Shown: positions 1-10,000 of the stretch, in pieces | Numbering within the stretch: the first letter of the stretch is position 1 | Layout: every line of letters starts with the position of its first letter | Assembly (NCBI GenBank): GCA_950295325.1 | Contig: OX485804.1 | Span: 54,548,429-54,612,428 of the forward strand | Source: Polytrichum commune | Taxonomy: Eukaryota > Streptophyta > Polytrichopsida > Polytrichales > Polytrichaceae | DNA: 64,000 nucleotides | Direction: 5' to 3' | Notes under the pieces: model-generated | Databases searched by the model: none | What the model was told of the DNA's origin: nothing | What the model saw: the letters and a program-made list of their open reading frames with translations, nothing else | Translations under genes and position numbers: made by a program

Positions 1-1530
1 GGTGCATTATGATGTGTCATAATGGCAAAGAATTCAAGTTCAAATTAACAAGGACTCCTATGGTAGGAGGACCTAAGTTGAATTTGGTCTTAATGGACCG
101 AATGAAAAAAATAAAAAAATAAAAAAATAATGGTCGTGGTTCAATTGGAGCAACTCCAAGGAACATATGGGGAGGCTAGGAAAGATGGCCCTCCCCCAAA
201 CAACATTGGTGTGATGTTGGTGAGATACAAGGATGTATTCACCAATGTGTTGCCCAAAAAAAAATTACCGCCAAGGAGTGAAAAATAACTTTGCTCAACG
301 AGAGATTGAGTTCTTGAGGTATGTGGTGACAAAGGAAGTTGGTGGACGAACATGAAGAATGTCAAGGCAATCCAAAAGGAGAATTGGCCCTTGATTCAAA
401 AAGGGCTTAGGTCATTTGTTGGCCTAGCCAATTAGTACCACCACTTCATTCGAGAGTTTTCTAAGGTTGCTAGGACCTTATTCAACTTATTGAGGAAAAT
501 GGCTATCCCAAAAGTGGGATAAGCCTTGTCACCAAGAATTTGGGGAGTTCAAAAACAAGTTCTCTTCGCCGCCCTTGCTTAAGTTCGCGGACTTTTGACA
601 AACCTTTTGAGGTGCATACGGGGGCGAGTGACTTTACCATTGGTGGATGTTGATGCAAGATGGATGGCCATTGTATATGAGAGCATGAAGCTCGATGGTT
701 GTCCAGCCTTGTGCGACTTGTGAAAGAAATGGCTATCCCAAGAGTGGGTTGAGCCTTGTCTCCAAGTCTTTGGGGAGCTTAAGACCAAGTTCTCTTCGCC
801 GCCCGTGCTCAAGTTTGCGAAATTTGACATACCTTTTGAGGTGCATACGGTGGCGAGTGACTTTACCATTGGCGGATGTTGATCCAAGATGGATGCCCAT
901 TGCATATGGGACCATTAAGCTTAAAGGTTGTCGAACCTTGTGCGACTTGTGAAAGAAATGGCTATCTCAAGAGTGGGATGAGCCTTGTCCCAAAGTCTTT
1001 GAGGAGCTTAAGACAAAGTCCTCTTTGCCACCCGTGTTCAAGTTCGCGGAGCTTGAAAAACCTTTTGAGGTGCATACGGGGGGCGAGTGACTTTGCCATT
1101 GGCGGATGGTTAATGTAAGATGGATGGCCATTGCATATGAGAGCGTTAAGCTCGATGGTTATCCGACCTTATCCGACTTGTGAAAGAAATGACTATCCCA
1201 AGAGTGGGATGAGCCTTGCCACCAAGTCTTTGGGGAGCTTGAGAACAAGTTTTCTTCACCGCCTGTGCTCAAGTTCGCGTAGCTTGACAAACCTTTTGAG
1301 GTGCATACGGGGGTGAGTGACTTTGCCAATGGCGGATTGTTGATGTAAGATGGATGACCATTGCATATGGGAGCATGAAGCTCGATGGTTGTCAAAGAAG
1401 ACAACCAACTCATAACAAAGAACTTCTTTGCCGTAGTGCATTGCTTGAAGATGTGGCGACACTATTTGGGGTCGCACAAAGCAAAGATCTACATGGACAA
1501 TGTGTCCTAAAAGAATTTTGACATTCAAGC
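1..1530 (+). pseudogene. CV1 pol remnant: end of protease region, RT core missing, RNase H
   Basis: The first 130 bases match the region after the retropepsin in the other CV copies (peptides around CHNGKE and TRTPMVGG). The reading then passes from a stretch ending near 285 (RYKDVFTNVL) directly to IEFLRYVVTKE near 305. In Ty3/gypsy elements that second stretch lies after the reverse-transcriptase palm, so the palm with its YxDD motif is absent. Next come GLRSFVGLAN, the RT thumb and a tandem array of the thumb/RNase H junction. RNase H-like sequence with THNKELL follows near 1405-1500. Multiple stops (for example near 433 and 593) make it non-functional. The same gap is seen in CV3, CV5 and CV6. 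Confidence 0.75.
493..1403 (+). repeat. Four tandem ~229-bp copies of the RT-thumb/RNase H junction in CV1
   Basis: The unit starts with AAATGGCTATCCCAAGAGTG and includes segments encoding FEVHTGASDF-type RNase H sequence. Units begin near 493, 722, 951 and 1181, a spacing of 229-230 bp. Normal pol has one copy of this junction. Equivalent arrays of three to four units occur in the minus-strand copies CV3, CV5 and CV6. Confidence 0.85.
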
Positions 1531-1859
1531 GCAAGTGAGCGCCAAGTCATTGCGGTGGCATGATAGTTTGGCGCTTATGAAGGTGGATTGGATCCACAAA
1601 CCGGACCAAGGAAATGTGGTGCCGGATGCGCGAAGTAGACTGGAAGAGTTCCAAGCAATGAGAACCATCCAAACCTTGTGGCTAATGTGTACCGGCGAAG
1701 GAAACTTGTGATGCAACATACGGGAGGGGTAAATTAACTACCCCAAAGCACAAAAGCTTTTAGGTAAGCTTCGCAAGAGCAAGGTGCTCTAAGAGGTTAA
1801 GTTGGTGGACGGATTGTTCAAGTGCTAGCAAAGTTGGGTGTATGTGCCACAAGGCAAGT

Positions 1860-3200
1860 TGAGGCTATCGGTTTTGAAGGAGGAATATGATAGTCCTATT
1901 GCCGGCCATAGAGGAGAAAGAAAAAACCGCCATAGAATGGTGTCAAAGAGGTACCATTGGCGATGCATAAAGGAGGATATAACCCACTTTGTGAAGGCGT
2001 GAATAAAGTGCCAAGTGAACCGAGCCTCTTACCAAAAGCGAGGCGGTTTCTTGCAACCGTTGCCTATCCCGTCGGCGCCATGGCATAGTATGTGCATGGA
2101 CTTGATCACAAGTTTGCCGGAGTCACATGGGTATGATGCCATCTTGTTGATGGTAGAGCGGTTTGCCAAGTTGGCACACATGGTGCCGATTGTGGGAACC
2201 GCCACCGCGTTGGAGACCGCATAGCCTTTTCTCAAAGGATGGTTGAGGCACCACGGGTTGCCAAGAGTGATTGTGTGGGATCAAGATCCAAAGTTCACAA
2301 GTGCATTTTCAATGCATTTCTCTAAGGAGGTCGGAATGAAACTAAGGTTTAGCACGACCTTGCATTCCCAAATGGATGGGAAAGCGGAGCGTGTGAATGG
2401 AGTCTTGAAGCAATACTTGAGGAACTTGGTGGGGGCGGACCAAGGAGATTGGGCGGACTATGTGGGTCGAGCGGAGTGTAATTGCAATGTAGCCACGCAC
2501 TTGGCTACCAAGGGGTGGTCTTTCGTGGTGGCTTATGGAGTGGATGCGCTCAAACCTATTAACCTAGCTCTCGAGGGGGCACATTCAACACTCGAGTTCA
2601 ACCAAGATGGTGAGGACTTGGCCAAGAAGCGTGAACAAGTCTTGGAGATGACCAAGTTGTTGGTGGAGAAAGCCCGAAGGTGCTACGGAGTGCAAGTCAA
2701 TGCCGGAAGACGCGAAGTGGAGAATGAGGTGGGCCAAAAGGTGTTGTTGAATGTGAACAACTTGACTTAGCCAGAAGGCCTCACTCCAAAGTTCATGTCC
2801 AAAATTGGAGCTCCGTTTTCCATTGTGGAACAAGTGTTCAAGGACATATATAAGTTGGAATTACCGCCGGAGATCAAAGTGCATCCGACATTTCATGTCT
2901 CATTCCTAAAGCCATTTAAGGAGGACACCTTGTGGCCCGATCACAAGCAAGTGATTAGGCCACGTCCCGACCTTGTCGAGGTCATTTGGAACATGAGGTA
3001 GGAGGGCATCCTCAAGTGTTGGAAGCCCAAGTGAAAAGGAAAGAAAATGTACAAAGGAGTACTTGGTGAAATGGTGAGGATATCATGAGAAAGAAGTGGC
3101 TTGGGTGGCGGCAAGAGACATGGTGAACACCAATGAATTGGTGAAGCACTTTGAAGAAACTAAGGCTAAGGATTCCAATAAAATGAAGCGTAGGCATTGA
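1860..3200 (+). pseudogene. CV1 integrase and chromodomain, degenerate
   Basis: The region carries the degraded zinc-binding end (GHRGERKNRHRM), then the catalytic core. The first Asp lies in MCMDLITSLP (about 2090-2115), the second in WDQDPKFTSA (about 2277-2300), and the Glu in KAERVNGVLK (about 2380-2410). A TAG near 2222 separates the two halves, which otherwise continue in register. PPEIKVHPTFHVSFLKPF (about 2865-2920) is the usual C-terminal integrase tail of chromoviruses. The stretch KEYLVKW, stop, GYHEKEVAWVAARDM (about 3050-3125) is a recognisable chromodomain. Stops near 2768, 3000 and 3075 kill it. The same TAG inside integrase is present in CV3, CV5 and CV6. Confidence 0.85.
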
Positions 3201-4000
3201 TGAGGACATCAATCTTCTTTAGTGGGGGGAAAGACGCTAGTAGCACACTTAGCTTCGAGGTTAATTAGTCCACAACATGAACTTGTTCTTTGGCTTGAGG
3301 GAATAAAGTCCAAACTTTAGTGGTGCAAAGAGAAAAGTATGAGATGAGGTCCTAGTCTTGTACTTGTGCTTGGTTAATGGAAGAGGGGGAATAGACATGC
3401 CAAACTAGGTTGGGTAAGCCGAGTAATTGGGGGCCATGGCTTAGACGGGCCTTGGATAAAACCAAGAAACCTCTTAGCCATGGGCTTGTCCGGGCGGGGG
3501 CAAGGTGATGGCGCGTGCTCATAAAAGTGCTACCCGCGAGCTAACGAGAGTTGGCGCATGGGAGTCATGAACCCATGTCTTGAAAGAGCAAAGTGGGAAC
3601 CGAGTCGGGCGGGACTTGGCATCACCCCCGTGCGATCGAGGCGTGGCTTAACAATGGAAAGCCATCTCGGAGTTGCAACCGAGACAACTTAGTGGAAGCG
3701 TTGAGGTCTCGCCTAGATGTGTCATGTTAGGCTAGTGGAGCCTAACGGGGGGAGGCCCCAAAGGAGGGGCAACCCAAGTGAGTCCCAAAGTAGGTGGGTC
3801 TAGTGTAGGTTAGGTCCTTGGAGGAGAGATCCAAGGTCGCTAACGGACCACCTAGGAACGACACCTTTGGGACTATGCCAAATTTGAAGATGCATTGTGG
3901 GGGTCGCGCCCTAAGGTAAACACAATGCCGCACCATAGAGGATGGCAACTTGAGAATTGGTGTGCCAACTACGAGTATAGTCGATGAGGGCATCGACTCC
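3201..4000 (+). other. CV1 3' non-coding region
   Basis: About 800 bp lie between the chromodomain and the polypurine tract. I see no gene. The same stretch, on the other strand, is at 21811-22600, 44840-45610 and 55120-55910 in CV3, CV5 and CV6. Confidence 0.7.
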
Positions 4001-4016
4001 GTTTGGTGGGGGTGAG
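4001..4016 (+). promoter_or_regulatory. CV1 polypurine tract
   Basis: The tract GTTTGGTGGGGGTGAG sits directly in front of the LTR start TGTCGCGC. It is conserved next to the 3' LTR of CV3, CV5 and CV6. It would prime plus-strand DNA synthesis. Confidence 0.8.
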
Positions 4017-4114
4017 TGTCGCGCACCTCTCCATGAGGAGTGCCCGAAACACCATGGGCACAAGGGGGACCCCGGAGTGACACCCGGGACTTGTGGCGCC
4101 GTTGGTGAGAGGGC

Positions 4115-4119
4115 CCAAG
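4115..4119. repeat. Target-site duplication CCAAG, left copy (TA1)
   Basis: The same five bases follow the element at 15329-15333. Unoccupied CV LTRs have one copy at this point, which proves the insertion. Confidence 0.95.
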
Positions 4120-4820
4120 TGTGAGCCCAAAAGGGTGCCCACATTTAGTCTTAGACCCTTGAAACGTTAGTTGATGCACTTTGAAGTAGCATGTTACTTC
4201 ACAAAAATATAAAAAGAGTGAAATGTTAGTCTTAGAAGTACCATGTTGTAAGAGGCTAGGATGTGAGTTGTTATTGTGTTTTTACCTTCGGAAGGATTTG
4301 AGTGAATGAGGATAGGTAAGGAGAACTTGGATTGAGTAGTTAGTGAGTAGGCTAGTACAAATGGATGGAGACAACCAAAGTGACTCAAGAGGCAAGTGCA
4401 TTCGAATTGGGATGAATGGAGGATCACATGGAGCGCACAAGTGGACCACCTCATCATGGCCACTTAATGGGGAAGGCCCAAGGAAGAATGCAAGGTGGAG
4501 GATAAGCAAATTCTCAAAGCACCAATCAAATCACGAGTTAAGCATCGTGGTTTGAATTAAGTGGTGAGCGACGATTTGGGAAAGTAAGGGGAGAAAGTTA
4601 TGGCGGCGGAAAGCGAAGGAGGCTAAGTTTGGGTTGAAGCATCCCAAGTTTGGTAAAGTGTGGTAGGTAGAAAGCCAAGGCTAGTTAAATGTTCGAATTA
4701 GGATCCTTGTTGATCATTTGAGGGAGGAAGGCTTAAAAGATAGGATTGGCGCCTACTAAGTAGGAGGAAATCTCAAGGGCTTATCGTGAGCCTTGAGGGT
4801 GCTCACCCCCTCAAGCTTAC

Positions 4821-4828
4821 TATATAAT
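4821..4828 (+). promoter_or_regulatory. TATA box of TA1 5' LTR
   Basis: TATATAAT is followed by a pyrimidine-rich stretch, as expected for the start of an LTR transcript. The same site is at 14021-14028 in the 3' LTR. Transcript start about 30 bp downstream is inferred. Confidence 0.6.
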
Positions 4829-5343
4829 CCCTCATTCTTCCCTCACTCATCCTCTCTTTCCTTTGTGCTCCAAGGCACCCCACGAGTTATAAGTGTGGGT
4901 GTGGGAAGCCATATTGGAGCACATGTGTGTGCTTAGTTTTTAGTTTGAGAGCCAAGGCTTGTTAGCCTTGAAGAGGGCTTGACCTCTTGGTAGAATTAGT
5001 GTTGACGTGAAGGATTTTAAAGTTAATTCATGATTCCAATTTGTGGTACTTAAAGTTCATGTTTTGAATACACGTGGTTGCAAGTTCCATGTTTAAGAGT
5101 TGAGCACTTGATGTTGTGATGAGTGCAAAAATATACTTGTGTGCATTAGTTAGTCTTAGTGAAGTTAGGAAATTCTCTCTCCCCCTCTCCTCTCTAGGAT
5201 TTTAGGATTTTAGGATTAGAGAATAATTGTGTGATTAGAAAGGGGTTGTTAGTAGAATTAGGGAAATTAGGTAGGAAGATTAGTTAAGGGCTTGAATAAT
5301 TAGTGAGGTAGTTGGGGATTACAACTACAAAGTTGTGGATTCA

Positions 5344-5394
5344 TGAAGGAGCTGGGTTTATGAAGGAGCTGGGTTTATGAAGGAGCTAGGTTTA
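5344..5394 (+). repeat. Three 17-bp tandem repeats in TA1 LTR
   Basis: The unit TGAAGGAGCTGGGTTTA is present three times head to tail (the third with one change), and a related piece lies near 5424. The array is repeated at 14544-14594. Confidence 0.9.
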
Positions 5395-5712
5395 TGTAAT
5401 TAGAAAGTAAAGAGATGGGTTCATGAAGGAGCTTAGTAGATAGCCTACCTAATTAGCTCATAGACAAGTAGTTAGTTACATTATGCTAGTTAGTGTTATG
5501 GTGGCTTTTACAAGTAAATGTATTTGAGATTGACTATAGAGAATAGTGTTTTTTTTAACACTTGCATCCTCTCTTTAAAAATAAACCACGTGCACAAATT
5601 AATGGAGAATGTGGAGCACTCTCGCGATGGCAAGACAAAGGAAGCAAAGACCAAAGGTGCGAGGGAGAGATTGACATAAGTCACATAAGTATTTCTTAAT
5701 ACTTAAAGGCTT

Positions 5713-5925
5713 ATGTACGGTATGGAGACACCAAGTGAGACCTCTTATAGTAGCGATACGGAATACACAAGTGATAGTTCAAGTGGTAGTATAGAGTCAA
5801 CGGCACGGACTCCATTTAGGAGAGGGATATCCTTAAGGGCTTGTGTAGCTAAAGCGGCCGGATGGACGTTAGAAGCAAACAAAGACAAAATAGCACCCGA
5901 GCATAAGGAGGTTAAAATAACATAG
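5713..5925 (+). CDS. Small LTR-encoded protein, 70 aa, unknown function
   Basis: An ATG-started frame in the 5' LTR encodes a Ser/Thr-rich N-terminal half followed by a basic, hydrophobic half containing GISLRACVAKAAGWTLE. I know no family for it. It would lie downstream of the TATA box, in the transcribed part of the LTR or leader. It is notable because a divergent LTR at 53616-53732 (minus strand) encodes GISLKACVAKAASWTFE at the corresponding place. The match between two clearly different LTRs suggests protein-level constraint. It could still be chance retention of DNA similarity, and no translation evidence is available. Confidence 0.4.
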   Translation: MYGMETPSETSYSSDTEYTSDSSSGSIESTARTPFRRGISLRACVAKAAGWTLEANKDKIAPEHKEVKIT

Positions 5926-6128
5926 TTAACTTGTGCATTCTCCACATACGTATTGAAATTGTACATTGAGTTGTTAAAAGTGAAATTCCAGTTAAATCCA
6001 AGACCACTTGAAGGGTGAACCTTGCACTATGGACTCATCCAAGTCCAAATCCAATACCGCGGAGGAATGTGAGCCCAAACCCACTACTCGGACTACGGAC
6101 GCTTAAGGGTGGGGGGTTTGGCCTCACA

Positions 6129-7018
6129 TAATTGGTGCGTCCGCCGCGAGGGAAGCGGAAGGTAGTTACAAGACTTGGAGGCAACTAGGAAAAATTGGAG
6201 ACACAAACTTGAGAGAAGGGAAGGAGCACCCGAAACTCGGTAAGTATTCTCTCTTTGGGTTACATTTGAATTCATTGTATTTCAACTATTCCTTGGAATG
6301 AATTGCATTGTCAATTACGCAAATTCATTTTTGAGGAAGGAGCGCGGCGAAGGTACGTCCTCAACCTTTTTGGGGATTTGCTAAGAACTTAAAAGGAACC
6401 TATAACCGAGTAGCTCATTAAAACATTAGAGGGTAAATTCACCTTAGGACATTGAACTTTGACACTCACCTCGGGGTGAGTCTCAAAGTTTTGGGAGTTG
6501 TCATTTCATGCTCTAGATTAAATTAATATTTCACAAAGTTTATGGTGTTGTTACATTGAGTCACGATTGAGGGGAGTGCTAACTCACAGGGGGATGCGAT
6601 TGCTCAAGGTATGTTTATTTCTTCAAAGTGAACTCATTAACTAATTAAGGAATGCCTTTTGTACTCGTGATTGTTGTTATCCGTTGTAGAGGGTAATTCC
6701 CGAATTGTGGATGGTGTGAGAAGTTGAAGGGTGAAGCCTCGACTTTTAACATAATCTACTCGGAAGGTCACCCCCTCACAATCGGTATTGTGGTGAGTGT
6801 TAATTTGCGGGAAGGTGCGGAGGTGATGCTCCGACTTAACCAAAAAATTAACATGAACATGCCTATCCCCTATTGGGATTCTTTCACCTAAGTGGGCTTG
6901 CAGGTTCTTTTCCTCACCTCCTAAAAAAATTATAACCACACCAAGACAAGTGAAAATATTAAGAGGGGAATTGCTAGGATTATGTGTGGTCAAGTGAGGG
7001 TCGATCGATTCTTATGGA
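6129..7018 (+). promoter_or_regulatory. TA1 leader with probable primer-binding site
   Basis: This is 890 bp between the 5' LTR and the gag start. A sequence starting TGGTGCGTCCGCCGCG at 6133, four bases after the LTR, is in the place of a primer-binding site; it begins TGG as required, but I cannot assign the tRNA. No coding region is seen in the leader. Confidence 0.5.
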
Positions 7019-10000
7019 ATGCAAGGTAGGACTCGCTCACAAAAACCAAGTTTGATAGTAGGACTAGAGAAATCTACTCGAAAGAGGCGGTCCTCTAAAA
7101 TCAGTGATAGATTAGAACAAGATAATGTTAGAATAGAGAGTTGTTTGAACGTCGAACCTAGGACTAGGTCAATTCTAGACACCTTAGAACTTGGAGCTCA
7201 ACTTGAAGAGGAGATCACTCCCTCCAAATTGAGTGGTGAAACTTCTTCGGAAAATTACACACTTAGAGAAGAATTCCCGGTAGAAGTTGATAGGGGATTG
7301 TTGAATAGTTCACCGGTCACCATGGCCGAGGAACGGGGGATGGATCCACCACCCATACCCCCAATTCCGCCCATACCTCCTATACCTCCAATAGACCCAT
7401 TGGTTAGGCCAAGAGGCCTACCAATTGTGGTTCCACAAAATTTAGCGGCGATGGATATGCCATCTCATCTCCCTAAATTTTATGGGACCAAGGATGAGGA
7501 CCCCTCTCGGCACATGGAACGGTATATCGAACGGTTGGCTAGCTTCCTCATAACCGACCCGGGTTATTGGTTAGTGTGGTTTCCTACCACTCTAGAGGGG
7601 GAAGCCTATGAATGGTATCGGGATCATGCCGAGGGACATTTTAGGGGATGGGAACAATTACAAAGGGAGTTTCTTAACGAATTTAGGCCGGAAGTGGGTC
7701 AAAGTACCGCATTAAGGGCATTGTCGTCATTGAAGCAAGGAAGGGAGGAAGAAATTTCGGCTTACATTAGGAGGTTTGATTTAGTGTGCACTAGATTTGT
7801 GGGTACCATGCTCAACGACGACACGCTAAAGCAATTTTTCATTCAAGGGTTTTTTAAGTCCGGAACTATTAGGGGTGTTCTAGAAAGGAATCCCTTGACC
7901 TTGGCGGATGCCAAGCGTGCGGCTAGAGATATTGAAAACTTGGATAAAGATCACGAAAGGCTATGGAGAAGGGAGGATGAATTGATCCCACAATTCATCC
8001 CCATACGCCCTAGGGTGGTAGCGGTAGAACCCGCTAAGTATGAGAACCAAATTCCATATGCCATTGTGGACACCGGTCCCCGACCCTTAGCGGTTAGGGA
8101 ACCGGCACCTCTTTTGGCACTACCGGCCCCTAGAACGGATCCACACTTGGAGGAGGTTGAGAGAAGACTAGGTGCTAGCCAACTAGAATTCCAAGAGGCT
8201 ATGATAAAACAAATGCAAAGCCTCACGGATCAAATGTCATTAATGATCCGGAGTCAACAACCGGGGCCTCCACCCCCATTTGAGTCGGGTAGGCATTCTT
8301 CCGGATTATGGTGTGTCCAATGTGGCCAACCGGGCCACACGCGTCAATTTTGTAGAAGTGGACAAAACCGTGACCAAAGAGGAAACGGTAACCCACCTCA
8401 ACAAAATCAACGAGGTCAAGCGCCACCTCACTATGGAAATGGAAGCAATAGAGGACCACAACCTAGAGGGCAAGGTGGCCAAAATTTAGAGAAGAAGGAA
8501 TTTCATCCCTTTTGTGGAAGGTGGCACGCTCAAGGACAATGTTGGTCCGAAGGTCAAGAGTTTAATTGTAGCAATTGTGGAGGAAGTCATCCCTCGGATA
8601 CGTGTCGCCAACCGGACAAAATAATTAATGTCCCTTACCCGGTGGCTAATCCACAACAACAAGCAAGGGATAATATGCGAGGTGCTAGGCCACAAGGAGT
8701 ACCGGCCAATGAACTTAGGCCACCTAACTTATACTATGACCATAGTAATGCTAGGCAAACTTTTCATCCACCGGCGGGCTTGCAAACTACAACCGGTTAC
8801 ATTCCAATACAAAATAGACAAGGAGTTCCACCTAATGGTAGTAACGGGAGACAAGCGCCTCCAACGGATCCGGGACCATCTAACTCCCAAGATGTTAGGT
8901 TCATGGATGGAGTGTTGGAGGCCACATGTGATGACATGCTTCCTCTCCCAACGAGAATTGGAGAGGAGCAAAGTCAATGGCCTCCTCACACCAATGCTAT
9001 TACATATGAGTTAGTGAAGGGTAAGGGTGTGGTTGAAGAAGCACCTGCACTAGCGGTAACTACTAGGGCTAGGAGAGGGGATGCCCCGTTGGAGGTAGGA
9101 ATAGGAGAGCAAGGAAATTACTCTTCGGATGAAGAGATTAATCTCTCCGAGTTGGATAGGGTAGCTAGAAGAGCTACTAAGGATGTGGAGAGGGAAAATA
9201 TAATTTTACAAGATAGGGAGAGGACTAATGCGGTACATGACTTGGATAATAGCGATGTGGGTGAATGGGAAGGACCGGGGGTTCCCGTAGACGAATTCGA
9301 CGTAGTGGGTAATTCTAAGGTGGAAAGATCTACCGGGTACGACTTGTGGGCGGACCTTAGTACACTCAAGGCGGATATTACTTTCGGCCAACTATTGGAA
9401 ATTTCACCCACGGCAAGGAAAACATTAAAGGAGGGAATGCCGGTACACAAGAGGATGAGGAAGGTGAAAGCTAAAATAGCCGCTAGGATCCAATCACAAG
9501 GTGGAAGAGACGTGAAAGCTATAGAAATAGAAGTTGTTATAGTAGATAAGGTGGTTCCTAATGTGCTAGTCGACGGAGGGAGTAGTCTAAATATACTACC
9601 GGAGGATACTATGAAAAAATTGGGACTTGGACTCACGGGGCCTTCACCTTTGGTCATAAATATGGCAAATCAAAGTTCGACTACGCCTTTGGGGATGATC
9701 AAGGATTGTAGAATGACTACGGGAGGTGAGGAGTACTTGGTCACCTTCCATGTCATTAAAATGCACTCCAACAAGGACACCTTCCCCATTTTGCTAGGTA
9801 GGCCTTGGTTGCGGATGGCGAATGCTATGGTCAATTGGGGTGGACCTAAACCATCCATCACTTATGGTCCGGAGGGTAATAGGGTCATAGTGTCCATTGG
9901 TTCATTAGAAGGATGGATGAAGAAGGAGATGTATTTGCCATTGGAGAAGGAAATTGATGACTTAAACGAGAATGAGATTGGCAAGGCATTGGTGGGAGTC

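Larger units (their letters stand above)
4120..6128 (+). repeat. TA1 5' LTR
   Basis: It runs from TGTGAGCCCAAAAG to GTTTGGCCTCACA, with 6-bp terminal inverted repeats TGTGAG/CTCACA. It holds a TATA box, three 17-bp tandem repeats (5344-5394) and a 70-codon open frame. The copy at 13320-15328 is offset by exactly 9,200 bp with no length difference. Confidence 0.95.

Noticed and set aside
7951-9657. Antisense frames inside TA1 gag-pol, up to 179 aa
   Set aside because: Shadows of the real gag-pol frame on the other strand; no independent signals.
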